From Melghiribacillus thermohalophilus (GTDB lineage: Bacteria > Bacillota > Bacilli > Bacillales > Alkalibacillaceae), in the NCBI RefSeq assembly GCF_004342905.1, contig NZ_SMAN01000012.1:18225-82224 (forward strand): DNA of 64,000 bases, in the 5' to 3' direction. The translations under genes and the position numbers were made by a program. Below, piece after piece: positions 37,860-47,950 of the stretch. The notes below the pieces were generated by a model, which saw only the letters and a list, made by a program, of their open reading frames with translations, was not told the origin of the DNA and made no database searches. Position 1 is the first letter of the stretch, and each line of letters opens with the position of its first letter.

Positions 37860-39332
37860 ATGGAAAATCCAGAATTGGCCAAACGGGTGGACGACTGGTT
37901 ATTGGAAGCTACTTTTAAAGATATGCAAAAGGCAATGGATTCAGGGGAAATAACAGCCAGAGACCTGGTTCTGATGTATATGGATCGGATCAGCCGCTTC
38001 GACAAAGGAGAAAACGGCATGAATTCCGTGCTGGAAATCAACCCCGATGCGGTTCAGATAGCCGAGGCCCTTGATCTTGAGCGAAGACAAAAAGGAAAGC
38101 GGGGGCCACTCCACGGTATCCCGATTTTATTAAAAGATAACATCGATACAGCAGATAAGCTTCATACGAGTGCAGGATCTCTGGCCCTGAAAGATCATGT
38201 GGCAAGCAAGGATTCCTTTGTGGCGAAAAAACTGCGGGAAGCCGGTGCTGTCATCCTGGGAAAAGCAAACATGACCGAATGGGCGAATTTTATGACGGAA
38301 CATATGCCTAACGGATATAGTTCAAGGGGAGGACAGGTGAAAAATCCATATGGTCCCGGCACCTTTGATGTGGGGGGGTCTTCAAGCGGTTCGGGGGCAA
38401 GTGTGGCTGCCAATTTGACGGCCGGGGCCATTGGAACGGAAACATCCGGTTCCATTCTGAGTCCGGCAAGCTCCAATTCAGTGGTCGGAATCAAGCCAAC
38501 TGTGGGACTTGTCAGCCGTTCAGGCATCATTCCGATTTCCCACAGCCAGGACACCGCTGGACCGATTGCCAGAACAGTAGAAGATGCAGCACGGATATTA
38601 GCGGCTATTTCCGGAACCGATCCCGATGATCCGGTTACCCTGACAAATCCTTCACAAACGATTCAAAATACAGCCTTTCTCAACCCGGCCGGACTGAAAG
38701 GCGTCACCATTGGGGTCGCCCGTGATCCTTATTTTTCCCATTTAGATGATGAGGAAAAAGAACTGATGGAACGTGCCATTTCCATTATGAAGCAGGAGGG
38801 GGCCACAATAATGGACCCGGTGGAAATCCCAGCGGCCCATGAAAAATGGAACCTGAATACACTGATCTATGAATTTAAACCTGCATTAAATGCTTACCTT
38901 CATCATGTGGAATCCCGGATCCCGGTTCATTCTCTGAAAGAATTAATTGCCTTTCATGAGGAACATTCAGAGGAAATGCTGAGATTTGGACAAACCCTGC
39001 TTATCAAGTCCGAAAAAACCAGCGGGACCCTGACGGAAGCTGAATATGTTCAAACCCGGGAGAAGGATATCTACCTTTCCCAAACCAGGGGAATTGATGC
39101 AGCCATGGAACAGTATCATCTGGATGTGATTCTGTTTCCCAATAACCTGGGAGCCGGAATTGCCGCAAAAGCCGGATATCCATCCATAACCGTGCCCGGA
39201 GGTTATACCAGTGCAGGAAAACCCCTTGGGGTCACCTTTACAGCCGGAGCGTTTGAAGAAGAGAAATTAATCGAGATAGGATATGCCTTTGAGCAGGCAA
39301 CCCGGTTCCGAAAACCGCCTGAATTGTCCTGA
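37860..39332 (+). CDS. amidase signature-family hydrolase
   Basis: About 490 residues. The Ser-cisSer-Lys triad is visible: Lys in ILLKDNIDTAD, the two Ser in VGGSSSGSGASVAAN and in GTETSGSILSPAS. AGGAGAG precedes the ATG at 37860, better spaced than the ATG at 37854. Related enzymes cleave simple amides, aryl amides or peptide amides. The lack of gatB/gatC neighbours argues against tRNA amidotransferase GatA. Substrate unknown. Confidence 0.88.
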   Translation: MENPELAKRVDDWLLEATFKDMQKAMDSGEITARDLVLMYMDRISRFDKGENGMNSVLEINPDAVQIAEALDLERRQKGKRGPLHGIPILLKDNIDTADKLHTSAGSLALKDHVASKDSFVAKKLREAGAVILGKANMTEWANFMTEHMPNGYSSRGGQVKNPYGPGTFDVGGSSSGSGASVAANLTAGAIGTETSGSILSPASSNSVVGIKPTVGLVSRSGIIPISHSQDTAGPIARTVEDAARILAAISGTDPDDPVTLTNPSQTIQNTAFLNPAGLKGVTIGVARDPYFSHLDDEEKELMERAISIMKQEGATIMDPVEIPAAHEKWNLNTLIYEFKPALNAYLHHVESRIPVHSLKELIAFHEEHSEEMLRFGQTLLIKSEKTSGTLTEAEYVQTREKDIYLSQTRGIDAAMEQYHLDVILFPNNLGAGIAAKAGYPSITVPGGYTSAGKPLGVTFTAGAFEEEKLIEIGYAFEQATRFRKPPELS

Positions 39333-39371
39333 TGGGTCCCGGCTTCTCATTTTGATGATCGAAAAAAGACT

Positions 39372-39413
39372 AGAACTGCCCAATGATTTTTATCATCTGG
39401 TGCAGTTCTTTTT
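39372..39413 (+). terminator. terminator after the amidase gene
   Basis: AGAACTGC (39372-39379) pairs with GCAGTTCT (39402-39409), with an inner ATGAT/ATCAT stem. Five T follow. Confidence 0.85.
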
Positions 39414-39453
39414 CATATGATATAGGAACTCTATTTTAAAGGAGGTTCAGTTC

Positions 39454-39648
39454 ATGAGTACCCTTCTTAACGTCATGCTCGCACTGATTCCTTTTATTTT
39501 GCTGTATACCTTTTTTGCGATGATGAAACTTCATGACATCAAAAGGAGAGTTTCGCCGGATCAAGAAGTCCATTCCATCAAGCCCATTGAACAAAGAAAA
39601 CTCCTGTTATATCATCAAAAATGCTTTGGCCAGGGCCCCTGGAGTTAA
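39454..39648 (+). CDS. small membrane protein (64 aa)
   Basis: AAAGGAGGTTCAG precedes the ATG. One membrane helix (residues 5-24) is followed by a basic, cytosolic tail (LHDIKRRVSPDQEVHS) and a C-terminus with one Cys. Single gene, function unknown. Confidence 0.65.
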   Translation: MSTLLNVMLALIPFILLYTFFAMMKLHDIKRRVSPDQEVHSIKPIEQRKLLLYHQKCFGQGPWS

Positions 39649-39709
39649 AAGGCTTTTTTTTTCGCTGTTCACCCTATAAATTGTTCCATTTTCTAACCGC
39701 AATCCCCCA

Positions 39710-40249
39710 CTAATGGACCGGCTCGTAATCAATGGAAAGAAGCCTCTTGCCTGGATCTTCGCTATTTCTCATAACGATTTCTAAAGATGAACCCGAATTC
39801 AGGATAACAGCATATCCTTTACTCAGGTGTTCACTCCCGCGTTCCATAAACTGATAGCTTTTCACGTCACCGTTTCGTTTCATCTCTTTTAATTTCTCCG
39901 CATAAAAAGACATGAAATCGTAAAAATCCGTGTAGGTGATATAAAAAGGCGAACAGAAATCTTCTCTTCCCTTAAGCACGGTCCGTTCTGGAAGGGGAAT
40001 TGGCAATTCTTCGAGTTCATCGGCATAACCACATACAAATTCGCTGCTGGAGAATAAATAACTTTTCACCCAGTCATTAAAATCCAAATTCCAGTAGTAA
40101 AACTGGATCAGAACCACAACCGGAACAGCGGCCATGAAAAAATGTTTAGCCGCCCTGTTCCCTGCTTTTGAGGCAAGGATAAAACTGATCAAGATGACTG
40201 CTAAGATTATGAAAATCGTATACGGTATGTATAACAGATTCCCCGCCAC
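39710..40249 (-). CDS. hypothetical membrane-anchored protein (179 aa)
   Basis: Two membrane helices (residues 5-27 and 35-53), then about 120 residues of predicted extracytoplasmic domain with two Cys (in FVCGYADELEEL and REDFCSPFYITY) that could form a disulfide. The start is a GTG after AGGGGATGATGAT. No family recognised. Confidence 0.6.
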   Translation of the reverse strand: MAGNLLYIPYTIFIILAVILISFILASKAGNRAAKHFFMAAVPVVVLIQFYYWNLDFNDWVKSYLFSSSEFVCGYADELEELPIPLPERTVLKGREDFCSPFYITYTDFYDFMSFYAEKLKEMKRNGDVKSYQFMERGSEHLSKGYAVILNSGSSLEIVMRNSEDPGKRLLSIDYEPVH

Positions 40250-40346
40250 ATCATCATCCCCTAAATTTTTGGTACTGTTATTTTATCATAATAACCCGGT
40301 CTTGATTTGAGCTGCCGGAGATCAATCTGATTTACTGCTTTCACAA

Positions 40347-40379
40347 ATAAAAAGAGGCTGCCCGGCATAGGGCAGCCTC
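40347..40379 (-). terminator. terminator of the YeeE/YedE gene
   Basis: GAGGCTGCCC (40354-40363) pairs perfectly with GGGCAGCCTC (40370-40379). A5 on the plus-strand 5' side gives the U-run for the minus strand. Confidence 0.9.
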
Positions 40380-40394
40380 TCCGATTGTATATCT

Positions 40395-41651
40395 CTAACA
40401 AAAACGATCCTTTTTATCTGGTACAGAAAGTCCAAAGAGTGGGCGGATATATAACGCAAAATAAGATCCTACAAGGCCCATTACCATCCACAGGTAGCCA
40501 TGGAGACTAAAAGACGCAATTCCGCCAAAATAGGCACCGATATTACAGCCAAATGCAATCCGGGCTCCATATCCCATCAACAGTCCGCCAATTAAAGCAG
40601 CAAGACCAACTTTAAAAGGTATTTTTCTTACTGTAAACAATCCTCCGGCTGCTGAAGCGAGAAATGCTCCTAAAATCACACCAAAGTTCATGACACTGGT
40701 AGTATCAAAGAAAACAGACTGGGTCAGGGCATCAGCTTTTGCACCCTGCCAGTAAGTCCAGCCGGTGACATCAATCCCCATTGCCATCGCTGCTTTGGAT
40801 CCCCAGAGGGCAAAGGCGGAAGTAATTCCCCATGGATTTCCCCTCATCATCAATGTAATCGCGTTTAGAACCGCCAGCACCAGGGCAGCAACCCATAACG
40901 GCCAGGATCCCCGAATGAGACGAGCCCAGAATCCTTTTGTCGTGGGCAATGGACGTAATTTAGGCGGCTTGCGTTTTTTCTCAATCATAATCGTCAGGGC
41001 AAAAATCCCTCCCAGAATGAGCATTTGCAGCAGCCAGCCTCCAAAAACACCCATACCGGCATTTTCAATCAAAGAGATGGCCGGGAGTGCCGGAGTTTCA
41101 TTCATCCAGAAGCCCCAGTGCCACGCACCAACGACAGATCCTGCGATAAATCCGAGTAATGTAATCACCATTTCGGTTCTTCCCTGACCTACTGCATACA
41201 GGGTTCCGGATGCACATCCATTTCCCAGCTGCATTCCGAGCCCAAACAGGAAAGCCCCCACAGCCACACTGACTCCTGCAGGGAAGACATAACCGGAAGG
41301 CTCCACGCCAAAAAATCCGATTCCAGTGGTCAAAATGATGGCGAATAATGTACTGGCAGCAGCCAGCATGATCATATGCGCCCTGATCTGTTCCCCATTT
41401 CCAACGGCCAGAAGGCGCCGAAATGCAGATGTAAAGCCAAAGCGGGCATGAAATAATGCATATCCTAGAAATAATCCGATCCAGATCAGTAAAGCCTGCT
41501 GCAAGCCTGCTATTTGATAAGCAATCACACTGAGCACCAGCGTTGTGCCAAGCCCCAGAGTCATATTCCGCTTTTGGGGAGAAGATAGGTCCAGTGGAGA
41601 CCCTGAGTTGCCGGTGTTGACCGCTTTTTGATTTGCAGTTGATATTTCCAT
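40395..41651 (-). CDS. YeeE/YedE-family transporter (thiosulfate or sulfur uptake type)
   Basis: 418 residues with about ten to twelve helices. Both family cysteine motifs are present: LGNGCASGTLYAVGQG near residue 143 and FGCNIGAYFGGIAS near residue 365. Related TsuA proteins import thiosulfate. The small TusA/YeeD sulfurtransferase that often follows is absent here. GGGGG lies nine bases before the ATG. Substrate by homology only. Confidence 0.85.
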   Translation of the reverse strand: MEISTANQKAVNTGNSGSPLDLSSPQKRNMTLGLGTTLVLSVIAYQIAGLQQALLIWIGLFLGYALFHARFGFTSAFRRLLAVGNGEQIRAHMIMLAAASTLFAIILTTGIGFFGVEPSGYVFPAGVSVAVGAFLFGLGMQLGNGCASGTLYAVGQGRTEMVITLLGFIAGSVVGAWHWGFWMNETPALPAISLIENAGMGVFGGWLLQMLILGGIFALTIMIEKKRKPPKLRPLPTTKGFWARLIRGSWPLWVAALVLAVLNAITLMMRGNPWGITSAFALWGSKAAMAMGIDVTGWTYWQGAKADALTQSVFFDTTSVMNFGVILGAFLASAAGGLFTVRKIPFKVGLAALIGGLLMGYGARIAFGCNIGAYFGGIASFSLHGYLWMVMGLVGSYFALYIRPLFGLSVPDKKDRFC

Positions 41652-42020
41652 AGAGGTTTACCCCCTTATTCCTATAAATTTAGTATGAATTAGGATAATA
41701 TGTATTCTAATACATTGGTGTAGATAAGTAAATAGATATTTATCCAGGATAAGATTTAAAGGTCAGTCATAAAGCCATGTTCAACTATCAGTAAGGTGTC
41801 AGGGGGAAATATGATTCATCCAGGGGGTTCTAAGAAAAGGCTTCTGCTGAATCGATTGTCTCGTTTACCGCAGAAACAAAAAAATTAAAGTGGATCGCTG
41901 TAATACTGACCGTCCATTATTCAGGTACTACTCTTTTTCTATAAATTCCACTAATGTAAATAGGAACTGCCAAAACGACAACTCCTTATTTCAGCTATGC
42001 CAAACGTTCTGTTCAGGCAG
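41652..42020. other. intergenic region, no gene seen
   Basis: AT-rich spacer holding the upstream region of the YeeE/YedE gene, with a GGATAATATG/ATTCTAATAC stretch. I find no ORF with a ribosome site and no terminator between the two minus-strand genes. Confidence 0.4.
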
Positions 42021-42680
42021 TTATTCATTTAATACATGTATAATTGATTGTAGATCAATTAAATCATCAATTACCACATCAGCCTGAGATAGTTCGTCTT
42101 CTAGCGCAAAGTCAAAGTTACACCCTATTGATACAAGACCATTATCTTTAGCTGCATTTATATCGGATAGCCGGTCTCCTACTACCGCTCCAGTAGTGAT
42201 ACCGTATTTCTTTACAATACGATGGACTAAGTCTGATTTATTCAAAGATTGAATTTGTTGGATACTAAATGTTTCCGTAACCCATCTATCCAAATGATAA
42301 TAACTGACAATGGTGTTTAAATAATCTGTTAATCCATTACTAGCTATGTATATAGAATAGTTATTCTCTTTCAAATATCTAAAGACTTCTTTCACGTTAG
42401 GATATAAAGCACCTTTCCCGCTTCTTATATTCTCAATCAGTCGTTCTAGAAAGTACGCATCGACTTTTGCTCTTTCTTCATCGGAATGTTGAGGTAATAA
42501 TTTCTCCCATACTTTTGGCAGAGGGACTCCAAGAATCTTACGATATTGATCAATAGGCGTATCCGTATTCCATTTATTTAATGACCGTAATCGACTAAAA
42601 ACATCATCCAGCGATACTTCTAATATTTTGTCTGTTTGAAATAGTGTTCCATCCATATCAAAGATGATTGCCTGTGTCAT
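42021..42680 (-). CDS. HAD-superfamily phosphatase
   Basis: 219 residues. Motif I is FDMDGTLF (nucleophile Asp8, acid Asp10), motif II IASNG, motif III Lys in LNKSDLV, motif IV GDRLSDINAAKDNG. The four-helix cap after motif I places it with phosphoglycolate phosphatase/beta-phosphoglucomutase-type enzymes. Substrate unknown. GGGAGAGAGG precedes the ATG. Confidence 0.88.
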   Translation of the reverse strand: MTQAIIFDMDGTLFQTDKILEVSLDDVFSRLRSLNKWNTDTPIDQYRKILGVPLPKVWEKLLPQHSDEERAKVDAYFLERLIENIRSGKGALYPNVKEVFRYLKENNYSIYIASNGLTDYLNTIVSYYHLDRWVTETFSIQQIQSLNKSDLVHRIVKKYGITTGAVVGDRLSDINAAKDNGLVSIGCNFDFALEDELSQADVVIDDLIDLQSIIHVLNE

Positions 42681-42855
42681 TATCCTCTCTCCCTCGTAAA
42701 TAAATCTAATTCCTAATTGGATTTTAACATAAGTTTACAAATCCTTTTGAAACTGATCTGTAATATTCCCATCCCTCTTGCCTAACCCGATCATTTTTTA
42801 TCCTCCTGGAGAATAACTAATATGCATTCCAAAAAACCACTCTCCCCAGCGGATT

Positions 42856-42987
42856 CTACAGGTTATGTTCTTTTATCTTTTTATCTATATTATTCAGCTT
42901 TGCCCCGATATACAGATTGATTTGAAGTATAACCTGCAAAAACACAAGAATAATGCTGATCAGCACAATCGTGATCTGTATCTTCAT
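42856..42987 (-). CDS. small membrane protein (43 aa)
   Basis: A 43-codon frame: MKIQITIVLISIILVFLQVI, a single helix, then a Lys/Asn-rich tail (KLNNIDKKIKEHNL). The ribosome site is weak (GGGTCG), which lowers confidence, but the helix-plus-basic-tail layout and the fit to the intergenic gap support it. Confidence 0.45.
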   Translation of the reverse strand: MKIQITIVLISIILVFLQVILQINLYIGAKLNNIDKKIKEHNL

Positions 42988-43071
42988 CGACCCAAAACGG
43001 TAGTTTTATTAAAAAACACTAAAAAGTAATTTTGGAATCGAATTTTTCCCTTGTTGCACCCACATGATAAG

Positions 43072-44520
43072 TTAGTCCAGTTCCATCCCCTTTAGCCTTT
43101 CATAAGCTTTTTTCCGCTCCAGGTTGAAAGATTGCCATGACCTCGAATCATGAATCATCATTTCTTTCCGATCGGCAAGGATTTTTTTCAGTTCGGTCAA
43201 TTGGGGATTCAATTCATACAGGTCCATCAATCCCATCAGTCCTGAGTAGGACAGCTGATTGAAATAATCGATATCTATTTTCCCGGTTTCTTCATATCTT
43301 TCGAGATTTTTTTCTACGATCAGACCATTCACATTCACCACATTTAAAGCGGTATAAAACAGAATGGAAAAGATCATATAAAACCGCATCAATGACAGGT
43401 GCTCAATCCACACTCTGATCAGGGTATACAGAAAAATAACCCCAAGAAAAATCATGAAAGCGTGGGCCAGAATCCGATCCAGAGTGTATCCATAGGCCTC
43501 CTCATACATATGAAGGCGCAAATAAGCGGAAGCCAGCATAACCCCGCTAAACACAATCATAAGAGTAAGCATCACCTGTATGGCCCGCTTCAGCCCCGGG
43601 CCGATTTTTCTGCCAAAATTCAAAACCGCCAATAACACGGACCAATTAATCAGGGTGACCATGATCAGTTCAAAGAAACCTCTCCTGGCGTACTGGGCAT
43701 AGGTATAATCGCCATACAACTGCCCGCTGAAAAAATAGTGAAACTGAACCAGGACAAACAATCCATAAATCATGTTGAGCAGCGTCAGTACTGTTATGAT
43801 CATAATGCCATCGAGATGCAGGATCCCCTTGCCGCCCGATCCAGGATTGGGTTCCCATTTTTTATGCAGAGCCTGGAACTCTCCGTAAAACCCAAGGGAG
43901 AATATGATGACGATCACCATTCGGATTGTCATTTCTAGTCTTACAAAGGAGAAAAACCATTCTGGAAGTCTGATCACAAGACGGCTGAACGCTGGATCTG
44001 CCATCATGAGCAAAAATAGGACTACAACCACAATCGGAGAGGCGATCAATACCCCCAGCAATATCTTCTTAAAAATGTTCCGTTTTTTTTGATCCAGCCC
44101 CTTCAGCATCAGGTCAACAACAGAAGAAAACAGGTGAATGATGTTTTTGACCGAGTCGGCCATCCGTGTAAATGCTGCCTGCAAATAGGGCAGGCGATCC
44201 CAGGGCCATGATGCTGGGCTGGTGATGATGATCATCTGCAGGAACATCAGCCCGGGGATAACGAGCAGGTTAAAGGCATAGAAAAACGGGTTTGAATAAA
44301 ACAGATAAGAAGCTGATAAAACCCATATGCTGACGGTAAACAGCAGCCCCAATTTTAAGTTTGCGAACGGATGGTCCCGGAAAATCCAGAAGAACCCTAG
44401 ATAAAAGAGGGTTATAAACACAGGGAAAGAAAGACCGATTTCCCCGTGAAAGAAGGAAATTTCCGCACCTATTCCCAGGATAAAAGCCATCCCAAATATA
44501 ATCCAATCACGTTTTGACAT
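43072..44520 (-). CDS. DUF4173/DUF4153-type multi-pass membrane protein
   Basis: 482 residues with about twelve membrane helices, then a charged C-terminal domain of some 85 residues (from NVNGLIVEKNLERY). The YGDYTYAQYARRGFFELI block is the conserved signature of the DUF4173/DUF4153 family. It is the last gene of a padR-HAAS operon, so it may be an envelope function under PadR control. AAGGAGGATGCTTGA precedes the ATG. Confidence 0.82.
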   Translation of the reverse strand: MSKRDWIIFGMAFILGIGAEISFFHGEIGLSFPVFITLFYLGFFWIFRDHPFANLKLGLLFTVSIWVLSASYLFYSNPFFYAFNLLVIPGLMFLQMIIITSPASWPWDRLPYLQAAFTRMADSVKNIIHLFSSVVDLMLKGLDQKKRNIFKKILLGVLIASPIVVVVLFLLMMADPAFSRLVIRLPEWFFSFVRLEMTIRMVIVIIFSLGFYGEFQALHKKWEPNPGSGGKGILHLDGIMIITVLTLLNMIYGLFVLVQFHYFFSGQLYGDYTYAQYARRGFFELIMVTLINWSVLLAVLNFGRKIGPGLKRAIQVMLTLMIVFSGVMLASAYLRLHMYEEAYGYTLDRILAHAFMIFLGVIFLYTLIRVWIEHLSLMRFYMIFSILFYTALNVVNVNGLIVEKNLERYEETGKIDIDYFNQLSYSGLMGLMDLYELNPQLTELKKILADRKEMMIHDSRSWQSFNLERKKAYERLKGMELD

Positions 44521-44600
44521 TCAAGCATCCTCCTTATGTTCAATACATTGTTTTTCTATTTATATAGTTTTTCTAGGTACATATGTAAAAAAATATGGGG

Positions 44601-45242
44601 TCAGACCGAAGCCCTTCTGCCCCAGTAGTACGCCATCCAGCAAATGGGGTACAACAAAGCGGTTAACACGATACACGTTACAATAAAGGGGGTATTTAAT
44701 AACGGACTAAACCAGTGATAAGGAATCATCCGCAGGACAGTAAGAGCCATCAGCACCAGGTTGGGAACAAGGGCAAGAGTGAATGTTTTTTTCAGCAAAT
44801 GTTTCCCCTGATAGCCAAATTCTTTCCCCATTTCATAGCCCAGAAACACCCAGAACCCTATGTAAAGTAAAATAATGAGAAAGGGAATATCGGTTAAGTA
44901 TAGCCACAGGGCATCCGCCCAGGTCCATTCAAAAGCGTGATAAATAAAAGTTAACAGTCCCCCGCCCAGAAACAGTGTGATATTGATGATCACAAACATC
45001 CAGCTGGTTTTTTCCGGGTGGACCTTTGCTTCTTCCTTCCACATGGATGCAATCTCTTCGGGACTCCCCAGGCGTTCGACCACAGACGACATGATCTGTT
45101 GCTCATCTTTCATTTCAAATGTCCGTTCATGAATGATTTCTTCCAGATGGGACTGGTATTCCGCGACAATTTCCCGACAATCAGGGTGAAAGGATAGTTC
45201 CTGTTCCAGTTTTCGCAGAAACGCTTCTTTAGACCGAATCAT
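44601..45242 (-). CDS. HAAS/DUF1700-type membrane protein
   Basis: 213 residues. The N-terminal 80 residues form the helical HAAS domain ([22 protein letters not shown] and [16 protein letters not shown]), which typically partners PadR regulators. Four membrane helices follow (about 82-205). It overlaps the padR stop by 14 bases, giving coupled translation. Role probably in envelope stress or antimicrobial response, by analogy. Confidence 0.82.
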   Translation of the reverse strand: MIRSKEAFLRKLEQELSFHPDCREIVAEYQSHLEEIIHERTFEMKDEQQIMSSVVERLGSPEEIASMWKEEAKVHPEKTSWMFVIINITLFLGGGLLTFIYHAFEWTWADALWLYLTDIPFLIILLYIGFWVFLGYEMGKEFGYQGKHLLKKTFTLALVPNLVLMALTVLRMIPYHWFSPLLNTPFIVTCIVLTALLYPICWMAYYWGRRASV

Positions 45243-45579
45243 TTCCCGATCCCCCCATCACCTGGTTCATCACCTGCACATATTTTTGCCACTCTTTGGT
45301 TTTTTCCTGAAGCACTTGTTTGCCGGCTTCGGTAATCCGGTAATACTTGCGGGCAGGTCCCTTCTCCTGCTCCTTCCAGTAATGCTCCACATAGGCCTGC
45401 TTCTCTAATTTATGCAAAGCTGGATAAAGGGTGCCTTCCTTCATCTGAAAATGATGGTCACTGCGGCGGTCCATTTCCTTTACAAGCTCATAGCCGTACA
45501 TATCACGCTCATGCAGTAGTTGAAGTATCAGTAAAGATGTACTGCCTTTTACCAGTTCCCGGTTAAACACGATGAACAC
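45229..45579 (-). CDS. PadR-family transcriptional regulator
   Basis: About 113-116 residues. The winged helix spans 10-85 ([61 protein letters not shown]), then a short C-terminal dimerisation helix. The start could be the GTG at 45579 or the GTG at 45570; the latter has a better spaced AGGTAGG. First gene of padR-HAAS-DUF4173, so autoregulation is likely. Confidence 0.9.
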   Translation of the reverse strand: MFIVFNRELVKGSTSLLILQLLHERDMYGYELVKEMDRRSDHHFQMKEGTLYPALHKLEKQAYVEHYWKEQEKGPARKYYRITEAGKQVLQEKTKEWQKYVQVMNQVMGGSGNDSV

Positions 45580-45594
45580 CTACCTAGTTTTTAG

Positions 45595-45615
45595 AGGTAT
45601 ATAGATATCTTACCT
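45595..45615 (-). promoter_or_regulatory. possible PadR operator
   Basis: AGGTA (45595-45599) and TACCT (45611-45615) form an inverted repeat with an 11-base, mostly A/T spacer just upstream of padR. A further TAGGT lies at the ribosome site. Confidence 0.35.
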
Positions 45616-45754
45616 ATGTTTGTTTGATTTGTAAAGGATTCAATGAGTAAAATATGGACATTAACGTTTTGTTAATATTTAGGAAATTAAAGGTGTAATT
45701 TATATTTTTATGTATAATATATGTTTCATTTTAAATGAGGAGAGTTATACGCGA

Positions 45755-45993
45755 AAAAAGATAGCAGTAGCCAATAGAGTAAAAATTGCTCGCTCGGAAA
45801 AAGGTGGATTAACACAGAGTGAGTTAGCTAAAAAAGTAGGTGTATCAAGACAAACAATGAATCTTATTGAGGCCAAAAGTATAATCCCTCTATTTATGTG
45901 TGTCTTAATATTAGTATGCATTTAGGTAAAAGCCTGGACGAATGATTTTGGTTGGACAGAGAGCATTCCTGTAATGAAGAAATTTGAGGTTTG
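45755..45993 (+). pseudogene. decayed Cro/CI-type helix-turn-helix regulator
   Basis: RVKIARSEKGGLTQSELAKK and VGVSRQTMNLIEA are the HTH_3 core of a small YozG-like regulator. Three lesions are visible. Behind the GAGGAGAG ribosome site the start codon position is ACG, not ATG. A frameshift after IEA (about 45880) moves the continuation NPSIYVCLNISMHLGKSLDE to another frame. An in-frame TGA then splits it from FWLDREH. The gene is non-functional. Confidence 0.75.
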
Positions 45994-46002
45994 ATAAAAA
46001 AA

Positions 46003-46640
46003 GAGCCCTCCTGGTATAGTACAGGGTGTCATTGCAATAACCCCGAATTTAAAAAATACCAGAGAGGACCCAGTCATGAATTATACGGAAAACCGTAACT
46101 TCATCCACACTCATTATAGGCATTGATATCGCTAAAGACAAACACGTTGCTCGAGACAGGATATTCGCGGGTTTGAGACTGGCAAAAGGATGCATGTTGA
46201 AAACCGTATTACGGGTTATCAGAAGCTTCTGGATTGGACTGAAGAGCTTGTAAAACAAGCGAAAAAAGGTTGGACACCATATCGGTACCACCTTTGCGCG
46301 CAAAGAGTTAGAAGTCTTGATGGAACAATATGATCGCTATCACCAGCAACTTAACAGGCTGGACACTGAACTGGAAACTGTCGTAGAAACTATCCCTGGT
46401 GCACAACAAATGATGGGTATTGATGGATTAGGGGCGGTTACCGTGGCACTATTTTTAACTAAAGTGGGAGATCTGTCCAGGTACAGTCATCCGCAGCAGC
46501 TCGTAAACCCAGCAGGGCTTTCTCTTCGTGAATACAGTTTCGGGAAGTATAAAGGGCAAACGAGAATTGCCAAACGGGAATGAAGTCGGCTCAGGAAGAC
46601 CCTGTATTTAGCCATTCGCCCGCTGGTTGCCCCTAACTTA
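46003..46640 (+). pseudogene. IS110-family transposase remnant
   Basis: The left part keeps IIGIDIAKDKHVAR (the DEDD-nuclease start) and GKRMHVENRITGYQKLLDW in broken frames. The right part (46317-46583) is an open Transposase_20 segment with IPGAQQMMGIDGLGAVTVAL and NPAGLSLREYSFGKYKGQTR. It then hits a stop, and the tail LRKTLYLAIRPLVAPNL is cut off. A leader hairpin-like CCTGGTA/TACCAG lies near 46015-46070. Internal deletion plus frameshifts make it inactive. Confidence 0.85.
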
Positions 46641-46997
46641 TGAAGGAAATTCATTCATTAAGGTTGTTTTCGATTAAAAGTTTTGTGTAAACAAATCAAA
46701 AATTAGACAGGAAGTAGGCAAGGCAAGCCATATTTCTTATTCTTATGATTGATCATCAACAAAACAAAGACTCCAACAATACAACTAAATACCCCTATCC
46801 ATTAAACAGTAGCCCATAATGCCCCACTCCTGTTAATATATTTATAACGCACTCCAAGTTACTTGTTATTGAACAGTCGCTTCTTTATGGAAAAGCAATG
46901 AGTTCCAAAAAGAAACTTCCAGTGCAAGCACACAATTTCTTAATTTAAGCTGTTTTAAGCAATAAATGAAATAAATCGAAATATACAGAGGTGTTAT
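46641..46997. other. intergenic region, no gene seen
   Basis: AT-rich spacer between the IS110 remnant and the RDD gene. It probably holds the RDD promoter; no ORF with a ribosome site and no clear hairpin. Confidence 0.4.
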
Positions 46998-47495
46998 ATG
47001 AACAATATCCCTATTAAAAATAGATTAATAGAATTGCTTGTTGATTACTTATTCATAATTTCATACTTGGTTATGTTATTAATCGTCAACCTGGGAATCA
47101 TCTTTTTTATATTTAAGGGGATTCCAAAATATACAGAAATACAAGCGCAATTGATAGCAACACTTACATCCGTAATACCAATTATCTTTATTTTTTCATA
47201 TCTAGATTATTTTAAAAAAGGATCCATTGGAAAAAGAGTATCTGGATTGAAATTGACTTACACAAACCACAGATTTCGTTCAAGTTTATTAAGAAATAGT
47301 ATAAAGTTTTTGCCGTGGCAATTAGGACATGTAGGTGTTATCCATGGAGTATATAGTGATTTTGATATGACTGCAATCATTATTGTCAATAGTGGAACCT
47401 TCCTTGGGTTAGTATTGCTGTTTATGGGGTTATTTAGAAAAGATAAGCGTCATTTAGGTGATTTAATAGCAGGTACAAAAGTAGAATTACAATGA
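46998..47495 (+). CDS. RDD-family membrane protein
   Basis: 165 residues with three to four helices. The first helix follows NRLIELLVDYLF, the degenerate RDD start, and GSIGKRVSGLKL is the typical family block after helix 2. The C-terminus KDKRHLGDLIAGTKVEL also matches. RDD proteins are membrane proteins of mixed or unknown role, some linked to ion exchange. It is intact although flanked by IS remnants. Confidence 0.82.
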   Translation: MNNIPIKNRLIELLVDYLFIISYLVMLLIVNLGIIFFIFKGIPKYTEIQAQLIATLTSVIPIIFIFSYLDYFKKGSIGKRVSGLKLTYTNHRFRSSLLRNSIKFLPWQLGHVGVIHGVYSDFDMTAIIIVNSGTFLGLVLLFMGLFRKDKRHLGDLIAGTKVELQ

Positions 47496-47689
47496 CAACT
47501 TGCAATTAAACTAATTAAAATCAATTTTCTAACGAACCGGAATATAATTATTTTTTGTAAAATTTCGGTTATTTAAAGTAGGGTTTATAGAGGGAGGATA
47601 TCAAAGGACTGAAAAGTATTTCTCAAAAAGCAAACGAATTCCACTACGATGAAATAGGTGTTTTTTAGGTCTTCTTATTTAGAATAGCT

Positions 47690-47950
47690 TGACGGAATTT
47701 TTTATTCCCGATGGGCCACCGAGCTCTTTTTCAAGTGGTTGAAACAGCACGTTCAATCAAACAATTTTACGGCATGAGTGAAACAGCAGTTTATAACCAG
47801 ATTTACTTAGCACTCATAGTTTATGGTTTGAACAATGAACAATTGGAAGCGAAGCATTACTCCGTATCAAACGCTGGCTGAAAGCCGCCATCTGGAAGCC
47901 TGCATACATATGGATTCGACGTTTTGATGGACGGGCAAGTCCATAATGTT
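47690..47950 (+). pseudogene. IS4-family transposase C-terminal remnant
   Basis: TELFFKWLKQHVQSNNFT, with the conserved IELFFKWLKQH-type signature, is followed by MSETAVYNQIYLALIVYGLN. A frame change then leads to ALLRIKRWLKAAIWKPAYIW, all typical of the end of IS4-group transposases. The N-terminal two thirds are missing and the frame is broken. Confidence 0.75.
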
